Source: Microbacterium paraoxydans (GTDB lineage Bacteria; Actinomycetota; Actinomycetes; Actinomycetales; Microbacteriaceae). Taken from it: 64,000 bases of DNA. The translations under genes were made by a program, and so were the position numbers. How positions within the stretch are numbered: position 1 is the stretch's first letter; each line of letters opens with the position of its first letter. The notes beneath the pieces were generated by a model. That model was not told the origin of the DNA, did no database searches, and saw only the letters and a program-made list of their open reading frames with translations. Shown here one piece after another: positions 1-8,502 of the stretch. The DNA is taken from the NCBI RefSeq assembly GCF_018224615.1, contig NZ_JAGTUK010000002.1, forward strand, positions 496,001 to 560,000, in the 5' to 3' direction.

Positions 1-121
1 CACCTTCCGCACCATCGAGACCTTCGTCGTCGGGGGACTCCTCTACTTCATCGTCGCCTTCCTGATCGCGGGCGCGTCCCGACTCATCGAGACGCGCGGC
101 ATCCGCTGGAAGGTGGCCTGA
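1..121 (+). CDS. Polar amino acid ABC transporter permease, C-terminal fragment
   Basis: The gene is cut by the left window edge. The last 39 codons are visible and encode a hydrophobic helix followed by a short basic tail ending in RGIRWKVA, which is typical of the last membrane segment of a HisM/GlnP-type inner-membrane permease. The TGA stop overlaps the ATG of the next permease (TGATG), so the two half-permeases are translationally coupled. The family is inferred from the partner permease and ATPase downstream, because too little sequence remains to show the EAA loop. A substrate-binding protein gene probably lies further left, outside the window. Confidence 0.75.
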   Translation, partial: TFRTIETFVVGGLLYFIVAFLIAGASRLIETRGIRWKVA

Positions 122-828
122 TGTTCACGTCGTTCGATCTCCCCGACCTGCTGCTGATCCTGCAGGGCGCGTTCGTGACCCTCCAGATCTGTCTGCTCGC
201 TGTCCTGCTCGGTGGGGCTGTCGGCATCGTGTCCGGCGTCCTCGCGGCGAGCCCGTTCGCCCCGCTGCGGTGGGTCAGCGCGATCTGGGTGGGTGCGATC
301 CGCGGCGTTCCCGTGCTGCTGATCATCTTCTTCGTCTACTTCGCCCTGCCGCTGCTGTCGCCGGGCAGCAACGTTCCCGACTACTGGGCCGCGACCATCG
401 CGCTCACGATCTTCGCCTCGGCCTACATCAGCGAGATCGTTCGCGGCAGCATCCAGGCCATCCCGCGCGGACAGTTCGAGGCCGCGCAGGCTCTCGGCCT
501 GTCGTGGCCCCAGCAGCTGCGCTTCGTGGTGATGCCGCAGGCCGCGCGCATCATGGTGCCGCCCGGCATCGGCTTCCTCGTGGTGCTGATCAAGGACAGC
601 TCCCTGGTGGCCGTGATCGGTCTGATCGAGCTCACGCGTGCCGGAAACATCGTCGCCTCGCAGACCGGCCAGCCCATCCTCGCCTACGTGGTGGTGGGCG
701 CGGTCTACTTCGTCATCTGCTTCGCCCTTTCCGTCGCCGGACGGCGGTACGAGCGGCGACTCACCATCCACGCGCCGGCCCCCCGGGTCGAAGACGCGCT
801 CGCCCCCTCACGAGGAGACTCGAAATGA
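121..828 (+). CDS. Polar amino acid ABC transporter permease (HisM/GlnP type)
   Basis: This 235-residue integral membrane protein would pair with the truncated upstream permease and the ATPase at 825 to import a polar or D-amino acid. Several hydrophobic helices are visible. The cytoplasmic EAA loop spans about residues 120-140 ([21 protein letters not shown]), the contact site for the ATPase, and the order and length fit the polar amino acid permease family. The ATG at 121 overlaps the previous stop, and its own TGA overlaps the next ATG, so a single operon is likely. The neighbouring D-aminoacylase gene suggests the cargo may be an N-acyl or D-amino acid; that is inference only. Confidence 0.9.
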   Translation: MFTSFDLPDLLLILQGAFVTLQICLLAVLLGGAVGIVSGVLAASPFAPLRWVSAIWVGAIRGVPVLLIIFFVYFALPLLSPGSNVPDYWAATIALTIFASAYISEIVRGSIQAIPRGQFEAAQALGLSWPQQLRFVVMPQAARIMVPPGIGFLVVLIKDSSLVAVIGLIELTRAGNIVASQTGQPILAYVVVGAVYFVICFALSVAGRRYERRLTIHAPAPRVEDALAPSRGDSK

Positions 829-1553
829 TCACTGTCACCGACCTGCGACTCAGCTTCGGCTCCACCGAAGTGCTCCACGGAATCAGCTGCGACGTCGCCG
901 AGGGCGAGGTGGTGTGCATCATCGGGGCTTCCGGTTCCGGCAAAAGCACTCTCCTGCGCTGCATGAACGGCCTCGAGACGCCCAGCCACGGCAGCATCGA
1001 GGTGAACGGTCACGTCCTCACGGCGAAGGAGCGCCGGGCGGATCTCGCCGCCGTGCGCCGGGACGTGGGGATGGTGTTCCAGCAGTTCAACCTCTTCCCC
1101 CATCTCACCGCCCGCGACAACGTCACGCTCGCCCCGCGAAAGGTGCTCGGACTGAACGCCGCGGACGCGCGCGAGCGTGCGGACGCGCTGCTGGCGAAGG
1201 TGGGGCTGGCCGCGAAGGCCGACTCCTTCCCGGGCAACCTGTCCGGAGGTCAGGCCCAGCGCGTCGCGATCGCGCGCGCCCTCGCCATGCAGCCCCGGGT
1301 GATGCTGTTCGACGAGCCGACCTCCGCACTCGACCCCGAGATCGTCGGCGAGGTGCTGTCGGTGATGAAGGGGCTCGCCGCGGAAGGGATGACGATGGTC
1401 GTCGTCACGCACGAGATCGGATTCGCGCGCGAGGTCGCCGACCGGGTGATCTACATGGACGACGGGCGGATCGTCGAGAGCGGCTCCCCGCACGAGCTGC
1501 TGTCGAACGCGCAGACCGAGCGGGCGCGCGCGTTCCTCGGGAAGGTGCTCTGA
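825..1553 (+). CDS. Polar amino acid ABC transporter ATP-binding protein
   Basis: This 242-residue ABC ATPase energises the permease pair just upstream. Visible motifs are Walker [10 protein letters not shown] at residues 34-42, Q-loop FQQFN near 85-89, signature LSGGQ at 139-143, Walker B VMLFDEP at 159-165 and the H-loop VTHE. The order and spacing match HisP/GlnQ-type importers. I chose the ATG at 825 because it overlaps the previous stop by 4 bp, is preceded by GAGGAGA, and starts exactly where homologues start; the longer open frame upstream lies inside the permease gene. The next gene begins 4 nt after the stop. Confidence 0.94.
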   Translation: MITVTDLRLSFGSTEVLHGISCDVAEGEVVCIIGASGSGKSTLLRCMNGLETPSHGSIEVNGHVLTAKERRADLAAVRRDVGMVFQQFNLFPHLTARDNVTLAPRKVLGLNAADARERADALLAKVGLAAKADSFPGNLSGGQAQRVAIARALAMQPRVMLFDEPTSALDPEIVGEVLSVMKGLAAEGMTMVVVTHEIGFAREVADRVIYMDDGRIVESGSPHELLSNAQTERARAFLGKVL

Positions 1554-1557
1554 CCCC

Positions 1558-3153
1558 GTGATCGACCTGCTCATTCGCGGGGCGAGCGTCGTCGACGGCT
1601 CCGGTGCTGCACCGTTCTCGGCGGACGTCGGCATCGTCGGCGACCGCATCGTCGTGGTGGGCCGTGCCGACGCGACCCCGGCGCGCGAGAAGTTCGACGC
1701 CACCGGGCTGCTGCTCACCCCCGGGCTAATCGACCCGCACAGTCACAGTGACTGGTCGATCCTCGGCAACCGCGACGCCCTGAGCACGGTGCATCAGGGC
1801 GTGACCACGGAGGTCGTCGGGAACTGCGGTGTCACATACGCGCCGATCGCGGCGGGGGACGAGGAGACCGCTCGTCGGGCGCTCGCCGCCTTCGGCTACG
1901 AGGGGGAGGTGGGGTGGCGCTCGTTCGCCGAGCTGCTCGACGTCGTCCACGGTGGCGGCACCGCGCAGAACCTCGCCTGGTTCGTCGGGCACACCGGGCT
2001 GCGCCGCGCCGCCGAGCGCACGGAGGGAGATCTCGTCCGCGCGATGGAGCGGCACCTGCACGAGGCGCTGGAGGCGGGAGCGCTCGGCTTCAGTTCCGGC
2101 CTCGAGTATGGGGCGGGACGCGCGGCCGAGACCCCGGAACTGGAGGCGCTCGCGCGCGTCGCCGGTCGCTACGGTGCGATGTACGCCAGTCACATCCGCA
2201 ACAGGGATGCGGCGCTCGGGGAGGCCGTCGACGAGTTCTTCCGCGTCGTGCACGCCGGCGACCTGCGCGCGCAGCTGTCGCACCTCAACGTGCGGCACGG
2301 CACCGGGGCGGCGGACGGCGCGTGGGCGGAGGCGGTGACGCGCCTGGAGCGCGAGCGGCGCTCCGGGGTCGACGTACTCGCGGACATGACCCCCTATCCC
2401 GACGGCATCGGGCTCGCCGCCGGCCTGTTGCCCGAGTGGCTGCTCGCCGAGGGAGAGGCCGTCGCGGCGGAGGCGCTGCGCGACCCCCGGGTGCGGGCGA
2501 GGGTGCGCGCGGACTCCGATCGCTACTGGCGCTTCGTACACCGGGGCCAGTGGGAGCGCGTGCGGCTGGCCGTGAGCCCCGCCACCCCGGAGTGGGAGGG
2601 CATGATCTTCCCCGAGATCGCCGCGGCCAACGGCACGGACGAGTGGGACGCGTACTTCGACGTGATGGCGGCGGCGGGCGGCGACCTGGGGGCCGTGCAG
2701 TTCATGGGCGCGCTGTTCGAGCCTGACCACGTCGCCGAGGCCGTGAGCCACGACCGCTTCCTGCTCGGTGTCGACGGCTTCACCTCTCGCCGTGACGGGG
2801 TGCTGGGTGCGCGGACCCCGCATCCGCTGTTCTTCCACGGCTCCCAGCACTTCCTGAGCCATCACGCCCTGCGCGCCGGAACGCTGACGCTGGAGCACGC
2901 CGTGCACAAGATGACGGGTGCCGTCGCGCAGCACTTCGGTCTCCGCGACCGGGGTCGCGTGGCCGAGGGCGCCTTCGCCGACCTGGTCCTGTGGGATCAG
3001 CAGCTGCTCCGCGACACCGAGACCTTCGTGCTGCCGGAGCGCTACGCCACGGCCGCCCGTCATGTCTGGGTGAACGGCACGCCGGTGGTCTCGCACGGCA
3101 CCCGCACCCTGCACCGCCCTGGAACCCGACTGGAGAGAACAGATGTCCGCTGA
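1558..3153 (+). CDS. N-acyl-D-amino-acid deacylase (D-aminoacylase)
   Basis: This 531-residue amidohydrolase-superfamily enzyme is expected to hydrolyse N-acyl-D-amino acids to a carboxylate and the free D-amino acid in the cytoplasm. An N-terminal beta-sandwich segment is followed by the metal motif PHSHSD (H61, H63) and a bridging Cys in VVGNCG (C90), matching the His-x-His/Cys arrangement of known D-aminoacylases. The C-terminal segment closes with a second small beta domain (FADLVLW). The GTG start at 1558 sits 4 nt after the ATPase stop, so it is probably translationally coupled. A second, diverged copy lies at 15190. N-acyl-D-glutamate or -aspartate deacylase subtypes are possible; the acyl and amino acid specificity cannot be read here. 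Confidence 0.88.
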   Translation: MIDLLIRGASVVDGSGAAPFSADVGIVGDRIVVVGRADATPAREKFDATGLLLTPGLIDPHSHSDWSILGNRDALSTVHQGVTTEVVGNCGVTYAPIAAGDEETARRALAAFGYEGEVGWRSFAELLDVVHGGGTAQNLAWFVGHTGLRRAAERTEGDLVRAMERHLHEALEAGALGFSSGLEYGAGRAAETPELEALARVAGRYGAMYASHIRNRDAALGEAVDEFFRVVHAGDLRAQLSHLNVRHGTGAADGAWAEAVTRLERERRSGVDVLADMTPYPDGIGLAAGLLPEWLLAEGEAVAAEALRDPRVRARVRADSDRYWRFVHRGQWERVRLAVSPATPEWEGMIFPEIAAANGTDEWDAYFDVMAAAGGDLGAVQFMGALFEPDHVAEAVSHDRFLLGVDGFTSRRDGVLGARTPHPLFFHGSQHFLSHHALRAGTLTLEHAVHKMTGAVAQHFGLRDRGRVAEGAFADLVLWDQQLLRDTETFVLPERYATAARHVWVNGTPVVSHGTRTLHRPGTRLERTDVR

Positions 3154-4654
3154 ATCGTCGACCGGCGTCGCCGGAACCCGCCGCAGCCGCCGTGGGGCGG
3201 AGGGAGCCGCCCCGCCGGACCCGCGAGAGACGGGGCGGTTGACGCCGGCCGTCACGGGCTTCGCCGTCGCGGCGGCCGTCGGCGGTTTCCTCTTCGGCTT
3301 CGACACCGCCGTGATCAACGGCGCGGTCACCGCGATCGAGGGGAACCTCGGTCTCGACGCGGTCGGGCTGGGCGTCGTCGTCGCGGTCACCCTGCTGGGT
3401 GCCGCGCTGGGGGCGCTGGGAGCGGGCTGGCTCGCGGACCGCATCGGCCGACCCCGCACGATGCTCGCCGCCGGCGTGGTGTTCTTCGTGGCGGCGATCG
3501 GCTGCGGTCTGGCGCAGGGGGTGTTCGATCTCGCGGCCTGGCGGCTGGTGACCGGCGTCGCCGTCGGGTTCGCGACCGTGCTCGGGCCGCTGTACATCTC
3601 GGAGATCGCTCCGGCGCACGTGCGCGGGCGCCTGGCCTCGATGCAGCAGATGGCGATCGTGCTCGGGATCTTCGTCGCGCTGCTCTCCGACAGCGGGATC
3701 GCCCTCGCCCTGGGTGGTGCGGACGCTGAGCTGTTCCTCGGGCTGCCCGCGTGGCGGTGGATGTTCATCGCCGGGGTCGTCCCCGCCGTGATCTACCTCG
3801 TGCTGGCGCTCGTCGTGCCGGAGTCCCCGCGCTATCTGGTCGCCCGGGGGCGTGCGGAGGCGGCGCGACGCGTGCTCATCCGGCTGCAGCGCGTCGATGC
3901 GACCGAGGCGCGTCTGCTCACCGACCGCATCGAGGAGACCCTGCAGCACAAGGACTCGGGGCGCTTCCGCGATCTGCTCGACCGACGCCGTGGCCTCCTC
4001 CCGGTGGTGTGGGTGGGCGTCGGGGTCGCGGCGCTGCAGGCGCTGGTGGGCATCGATGTGATCTTCTACTACTCCACGTCGCTGTGGGAGTCGGTGGGCT
4101 TCGAGGAGTCCGCCGCGTTCGGACTGTCGGTGCTCAGCTCGTTCATCAACGTGGCCGCCACGGTCGTCGCCATCCTGCTCATCGATCGCGTCGGCCGCCG
4201 GCGCCTGCTCCTCACAGGCTCCGTGGGGATGTTCGTGAGTCTCGTGATCGTGAGCATCGGATTCTCCACCGCCCGCATCCTCGACGGGTCTCCCCAGCTC
4301 GACGGTGTGTGGGGTCCGATCACGCTGGTCGGCGCCAACCTGTTCGTGGTCGCGTTCGCCGTGTCGTGGGGGCCCGTGGTGTGGGTGCTGCTGGGGGAGA
4401 TGTTCCCCAACCGCATCCGCGGCGTCGCTCTGTCGGTCTGCGCCTCGGCGAACTGGCTCGCGGGTGTCGCGCTGAACTTCTCGTTCCCGAGCCTGCGCGA
4501 CATCTCGTTGCCCGGCAGCTACGCGCTCTACGCGGTGATGGCGGCGCTGTCGTTCCTCCTGGTGTTCTTCGGCGTCCGGGAGACCAACGGGCGAGCGCTC
4601 GAGGAGATGCGCGCGAGCGCGGGGAGGGCCGAACCGGGGGAGGTGCCGCGATGA
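3143..4654 (+). CDS. MFS transporter, sugar porter family
   Basis: This 503-residue, 12-helix major facilitator protein probably acts as a proton-linked sugar or sugar-acid symporter in the membrane. Sugar-porter signatures are visible: GFDTAVINGAV in helix 1, the loop motif GWLADRIGRPRT, PESPRYL after helix 6, a central charged loop of about 60 residues, and RVGRRRLLL in the second half. The ATG at 3143 overlaps the deacylase end by 11 bp and is preceded by GGAGAG. About 35 hydrophilic residues precede helix 1. Its place between a deacylase and a mutarotase suggests uptake of a sugar-containing substrate or product. Confidence 0.9.
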   Translation: MSAESSTGVAGTRRSRRGAEGAAPPDPRETGRLTPAVTGFAVAAAVGGFLFGFDTAVINGAVTAIEGNLGLDAVGLGVVVAVTLLGAALGALGAGWLADRIGRPRTMLAAGVVFFVAAIGCGLAQGVFDLAAWRLVTGVAVGFATVLGPLYISEIAPAHVRGRLASMQQMAIVLGIFVALLSDSGIALALGGADAELFLGLPAWRWMFIAGVVPAVIYLVLALVVPESPRYLVARGRAEAARRVLIRLQRVDATEARLLTDRIEETLQHKDSGRFRDLLDRRRGLLPVVWVGVGVAALQALVGIDVIFYYSTSLWESVGFEESAAFGLSVLSSFINVAATVVAILLIDRVGRRRLLLTGSVGMFVSLVIVSIGFSTARILDGSPQLDGVWGPITLVGANLFVVAFAVSWGPVVWVLLGEMFPNRIRGVALSVCASANWLAGVALNFSFPSLRDISLPGSYALYAVMAALSFLLVFFGVRETNGRALEEMRASAGRAEPGEVPR

Positions 4655-5523
4655 GGGTGGTGCGGGAAGGCGCGGATCGGCGACCGGGCACGGCGCCCGT
4701 GTACGTCCTGCGGGCGGGTGAGGCCCGGGTGGCGATCGCGCCGGCGCACGGCTGTCTGATCCACGAGCTCGACGACGGAGCGGGCGATGTGCTGTGGACG
4801 GACGGGCGCCCGCCGCGCGTGCTCGACCCGTCGCGGGTGGTGGGGGAGGAGTCCGCGCGGGAGTTCGACGAGGACATCCTTCTCGGCGGCTGGTTCCCGA
4901 TGTTCCCCGCTGCGGGCGTGCCCACCGCCACCACGCAGCAGCACGGGTGGGCGCCCCGCGTGCCCTGGACGGTGGTCGAGCACACGGAGACGCGGGTGAC
5001 GTGCACCGCCGCTGGACCGTTCCTCGACGGCGGCGTCGCGGAGTTGACGCGGAGCGTGGAGCTCGAGGCCCGGGCGCTGACCGTCTCCACCACGGTGCGG
5101 AACGCGGGCGTCGATGCGGGAGCGTTCACGTGGGGCGAGCACCCGTGCTTCTCGCGCGAGCGTTTCGCCACGGGTCGAGCGGTGTTCGAGGGGGAGCCGG
5201 TGGCCGCGGTTCCCGCGCGGGCGGACGGTGCCGCCGGGCATCTCGCCCGGAGTGCCCGGGGTGCGTCGGCCGCGGTGGTCGGCCCGCGCGGCGCGGTCAC
5301 CCTGACGGATGCGGCGGGCACTCTTCCGCACTGGCTGCTGTGGTTCAACCACGCCTCGGCGGAGCTGCCGCGGGCGGACACCCTCGCGTGGGAGCCGTCG
5401 ACCGCGGCGGGTCTGGGCGTGGGCGATGCGCTCGCCGCGGGGGCGGTGGAGCGTCTGGGCGCGGGCGAGGTGTTCCACGCGGTCGTCCGGTGCGAATGGA
5501 CTTTGTCGACAATCGGCTCTTGA
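4651..5523 (+). CDS. Aldose 1-epimerase (galactose mutarotase)-like protein
   Basis: This 290-residue protein has the size and beta-rich, signal-free sequence of the galactose-mutarotase-like superfamily, which interconverts sugar anomers or related hexose derivatives. Family-like segments include the N-terminal AHGCLIHELDDG, the mid-protein GEHPCFSRERF (a His-Pro segment) and a C-terminal TLAWEPSTAAG with the expected late acidic residue. The ATG at 4651 overlaps the MFS stop by 4 bp, so it belongs to the same operon. Similarity is general, so an uncharacterised sugar-binding role is also possible. The next gene starts 16 nt downstream, with a palindromic operator candidate lying in the 3' end of this gene. 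Confidence 0.72.
   Translation: MRVVREGADRRPGTAPVYVLRAGEARVAIAPAHGCLIHELDDGAGDVLWTDGRPPRVLDPSRVVGEESAREFDEDILLGGWFPMFPAAGVPTATTQQHGWAPRVPWTVVEHTETRVTCTAAGPFLDGGVAELTRSVELEARALTVSTTVRNAGVDAGAFTWGEHPCFSRERFATGRAVFEGEPVAAVPARADGAAGHLARSARGASAAVVGPRGAVTLTDAAGTLPHWLLWFNHASAELPRADTLAWEPSTAAGLGVGDALAAGAVERLGAGEVFHAVVRCEWTLSTIGS
5502..5513. promoter_or_regulatory. Palindromic operator TTGTCGACAA before the GntR gene
   Basis: A perfect 10-bp palindrome (5503-5512) lies 27 nt upstream of the GntR/FCD start, inside the end of the mutarotase gene. The same core, extended to a 12-bp perfect palindrome, recurs at 7073-7084 in front of the sugar ABC operon. FadR/VanR-type regulators bind short palindromes of the form TNGTNNNACNA, which this fits. 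A weak -10 candidate (TACGAT, 5528-5533) follows. I infer autoregulation by the adjacent regulator. Confidence 0.6.
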
Positions 5524-5539
5524 TCGGTACGATGACAGG

Positions 5540-6214
5540 ATGACCGCTCTCTCCTCCCTGCCTTCCGTTCCCGCGGCGTCGCGTCGCGAGCGCGTCGCCG
5601 AGATCCTCCGCGAGGCCATCACCACCGGGGATCTCGAGCCGGGGCAGAAGCTGACCGAGCTCGAGCTCGCCGCCCAGCTGGGGACCAGCCGCGCCCCGGT
5701 GCGCGAAGCGCTCCGACAGCTCGAGCAGGAAGGGCTCGTCGTCTCCTACCCCTATCGCGGAACCGAGGTGCTCGGGGTCTCGCAGGAGGAGATCGAGAAC
5801 GTGCTCGTGCCGATCCGCATCGCGCTCGAGCGTTTCGCCTTCGACAAGGCGATGGCGGTGGCGACCGATGACGATGTCGCGGCGCTGAACGCCATCATCG
5901 ACAGCATGGACGAGGCGGCCTCGGCGGGGGACCTCGCCCGGCTCGCCGACGATGACATCCGTTTCCACGAGGCGATCGTCGTCCTGTCCGGTCAGCAGCA
6001 CTGCCTGCAGATCTGGCGCACGATCCAGCCGCGCGTGCGCGCGTACTTCCGCCGGGATGCGAACTACTACGGAGACTCGCACGCGGTCGCCGAGCAGCAC
6101 CGCGAGCTGATCCGCGCGCTGCAGAGCGGGGACAGCGGTCACGGTCTCGACGCCATCACGGAGCACATCCGCACGCACTTCTCCTCGGCCACCGCCGCGG
6201 AGGGCGACCGGTGA
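5540..6214 (+). CDS. GntR family transcriptional regulator, FCD (FadR) subfamily
   Basis: This 224-residue regulator has an N-terminal winged helix (ERVAEILREAITTGDLEPGQKL, then SRAPVREALRQLEQEGLV as the recognition helix) at about residues 16-75. A helical FCD effector domain follows. The FCD metal-site pattern is present: Asp/His in DDIRFHEA, His in EQHREL, and His in EHIRTH. Such proteins usually repress catabolic operons and release DNA on binding an organic acid. The ATG at 5540 follows GACAGG; the upstream open frame overlaps the mutarotase and lacks the conserved start. The palindromes at 5502 and 7073 are its likely operators. The gene overlaps the SDR downstream by 4 bp. Confidence 0.9.
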   Translation: MTALSSLPSVPAASRRERVAEILREAITTGDLEPGQKLTELELAAQLGTSRAPVREALRQLEQEGLVVSYPYRGTEVLGVSQEEIENVLVPIRIALERFAFDKAMAVATDDDVAALNAIIDSMDEAASAGDLARLADDDIRFHEAIVVLSGQQHCLQIWRTIQPRVRAYFRRDANYYGDSHAVAEQHRELIRALQSGDSGHGLDAITEHIRTHFSSATAAEGDR

Positions 6215-6996
6215 GCACCATCGTCGTGACGGGCGCCGCGTCCGGGATCGGGCGCGGGATCGCCCTGCGCGCTGCGGCGCAGGGGCGGGATCTCGCGCTG
6301 CTCGACATCGACGACGGCGCGCTGGCGGACACGGCATCGGCGGCGGCCGCGGCCGGTGCGGCCTCGGTGCTTCCGCTCGTGTGCGACGTGAGCGACGAGC
6401 GTGGGGTGGACGCGGCCTTCGCCGCGGTCGCCGACGGCCTGCCGGAGATCTCGGGCGTCGTGGCCAATGCGGGCATCGAGGTCAGTGAGCCGCTCGCCTC
6501 GGCCAGCGTGGAGTCGTGGGACCGCGTGATGGCCGTGAACCTGCGCGGCACGTTCCTCACGTCCAGGGCGGCGCTGAACCACTGGCGCGCGCGGGGGACG
6601 GGGGGCTCGTTGGTCTGCGTCTCATCGCCGTCGGCGTTCGTGGGCTTCGCGGGTGGCGCGAACACGGCCTACGGGGCGTCGAAGGGCGGGATCTCGGCGT
6701 TCGTCCGGGCGGCGGCCCTGGATGCGGCACCGGATGGGGTGCGTGTCAACGCCGTCGTCCCCGGGGCGACGGACACCGACATCCTCTACTTCGGGCTGGA
6801 GGGGGAGGCGCTGCGGGATCGTCGCGCCGAGCTCGAGGAGTCCGCCAGGGAGCAGATCCCGCTCGGCCGGATGGCGCGGCCGGAGGAGATCGCGGACGCC
6901 GTGCTCTGGCTCCTCAGCGCGGAGAGCGCCTACGTCACGGGCAGTCATCTGGTCTGCGACGGCGGCCTGCTGGCCAAGAGCGCCAACACGTTCTGA
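6211..6996 (+). CDS. SDR family NAD(P)-dependent oxidoreductase
   Basis: This 261-residue classical short-chain dehydrogenase has a Rossmann glycine motif TGAASGIG (residues 7-14), the structural NAG motif at 86-88 and the catalytic triad Ser139, Tyr154, Lys158 (YGASK). The C-terminal part ends with the usual YVTGSHLVCDGG. An acidic residue after beta-2 (LDID) suggests NAD rather than NADP. It probably oxidises a hydroxyl of the sugar or hydroxy-acid intermediate made by this cluster; the substrate is unknown. The GTG start at 6211 overlaps the GntR stop, so regulator and enzyme form one transcript. Confidence 0.9.
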   Translation: MSTIVVTGAASGIGRGIALRAAAQGRDLALLDIDDGALADTASAAAAAGAASVLPLVCDVSDERGVDAAFAAVADGLPEISGVVANAGIEVSEPLASASVESWDRVMAVNLRGTFLTSRAALNHWRARGTGGSLVCVSSPSAFVGFAGGANTAYGASKGGISAFVRAAALDAAPDGVRVNAVVPGATDTDILYFGLEGEALRDRRAELEESAREQIPLGRMARPEEIADAVLWLLSAESAYVTGSHLVCDGGLLAKSANTF

Positions 6997-7072
6997 GGCT
7001 GCGGACCGAATCTCCCGCCTTTCGGGCCCCGCAGGCCTCCGTTCGTAACAGACGCATCACGGTCTGGGGCAG

Positions 7073-7084
7073 ATTGTCGACAAT
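7073..7084. promoter_or_regulatory. Palindromic operator ATTGTCGACAAT before the ABC operon
   Basis: This perfect 12-bp palindrome shares its central 10 bp with the site at 5503-5512. It sits 69 nt upstream of the binding-protein start and 4 nt upstream of a -10-like TAGATT (7089-7094), a position at which a bound repressor would block RNA polymerase. It lies in the 156-bp gap between the SDR and the ABC operon, which otherwise shows no gene. I infer control by the GntR/FCD regulator encoded at 5540. Confidence 0.65.
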
Positions 7085-7152
7085 CGACTAGATTCTGATC
7101 GTCGGCAGAGAAGCCGGCGACAGCTACCGAACGGGCGGAAGGCGAGAACACC

Positions 7153-8451
7153 ATGGAACGACGACTCTGGGGTCGGCGCGGAGCAAGCATCACCGTCGTC
7201 GCGCTCGCGGCGCTGGCCGCCACAGGCTGTGGCGCGGGGGGAGCGCCGAGCGAGGGCGGCACCACGACGATCACGTACTGGACGCACGTCAACGCTCCCG
7301 CGCAGGAGGTCGAACGCGAACTCATCGCGCAGTACGAGGAAGCCCACCCCGGCGTCCGCATCGACTACCTGCCCATCGAGTTCGGCACCATGGCCGCGAA
7401 ACTCAACGCCGCCATCGCCGCCGGCGGGGGCCCCGACATCGTCAACTACTTCCAGTCCTACGCCGCGGGCCTGAGCGCGAAGGGCTACCTTGCCCCCGTC
7501 GACCACGAGGCCTACGGTATGACCGCCGAGGAGCTCGCCGGCCAGTACACCGAAGCGATCGCGGCCGGGTTCTCCGCAGACGGCGACTTCATCGGTATCC
7601 CGCACGAGATCTCGACGTACCAGTTCTGGGTCAACAACGAGCACTTCGCGAACGCCGGCCTCGACCCGGAGAAGGACTTCCCCCAGACCTGGGCCGACGT
7701 CGCGGCTGTGGGGGCGCAGATCCAGAACGCGGCGAACGGCCCCGCCGAAGGCGTCGCCCTGACGCTGAACAACCCGGTGCGCGACGTCCTCGTGCTCGAC
7801 GCCATGACCCGCCAGGCCGGAGGAGCACTGTTCGGCCCGGACGGCACCGAATCGTTCGTGAACTCGCCCGAGGCCGTCCAGGCTCTGCAGACGTGGGGCG
7901 ACCTGGCCAACGAGCACCGCGTCAACGATCCGGCGCTCGGACCGACCGCCTCCACGAACGCCGAGGATCTCTTCGGAGACGGCACCGCCGCGATGGTCAA
8001 CACCGGTGGCTCGTGGTTCATCCCCACGCTGGACGGCACCTACCCCGACATCTCGTGGACCGTCGGCCAGTACCCCACCTTCGGCGAGGATCCGGTCGGC
8101 GCTGACCTCTACGGCTACGGGCTCTACGTCCCCGTCACCAGTGCGCATCAGAAGGAGGCGTGGGAGTTCGCGCGCTTCCTGGCCGATGCCTCGCCCACCT
8201 ACTTCGCGGACGCGGGCATCTGGCTCGGCGACAACGACGTGCTCTCCGACGAGGCGACGGCCGGGGTCCCCAGCTGGGACGTGTTCGTCGAAGGGTTCGC
8301 CCGCGGCCACTTCCTGCCGCCGCTGAGCCAGTACAACGAGATCAGCCAGATCCTCGAGAGCGCCATCCAACGGGTGGTCGTGAACGGCGACGACGCGCAG
8401 AGCGCGCTCGACACCGCGCACGCCGCCATCGAGCCTCTGCTGGACAAGTGA
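7153..8451 (+). CDS. Sugar ABC transporter substrate-binding lipoprotein
   Basis: This 432-residue extracellular binding protein belongs to the family-1 (MalE-like) solute-binding group. A lipoprotein signal is visible: basic residues at 2-9, a hydrophobic stretch, and a lipobox ending LAATGC with Cys26 as the anchor. The mature protein opens with the typical TTITYWTHV strand. It delivers a sugar or sugar-like ligand to the permeases at 8503 and 9401. A GGCGGAAGGCGAG ribosome-binding region precedes the ATG. No ATPase is encoded in this operon, so a shared MsiK-type ATPase encoded elsewhere is likely, as is usual in actinobacteria. Confidence 0.92.
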   Translation: MERRLWGRRGASITVVALAALAATGCGAGGAPSEGGTTTITYWTHVNAPAQEVERELIAQYEEAHPGVRIDYLPIEFGTMAAKLNAAIAAGGGPDIVNYFQSYAAGLSAKGYLAPVDHEAYGMTAEELAGQYTEAIAAGFSADGDFIGIPHEISTYQFWVNNEHFANAGLDPEKDFPQTWADVAAVGAQIQNAANGPAEGVALTLNNPVRDVLVLDAMTRQAGGALFGPDGTESFVNSPEAVQALQTWGDLANEHRVNDPALGPTASTNAEDLFGDGTAAMVNTGGSWFIPTLDGTYPDISWTVGQYPTFGEDPVGADLYGYGLYVPVTSAHQKEAWEFARFLADASPTYFADAGIWLGDNDVLSDEATAGVPSWDVFVEGFARGHFLPPLSQYNEISQILESAIQRVVVNGDDAQSALDTAHAAIEPLLDK

Positions 8452-8502
8452 CGCCGCGGGGTGCGGTCGACCACCGGCCGCACCCCGAACGGACGGAGAA
8501 CC

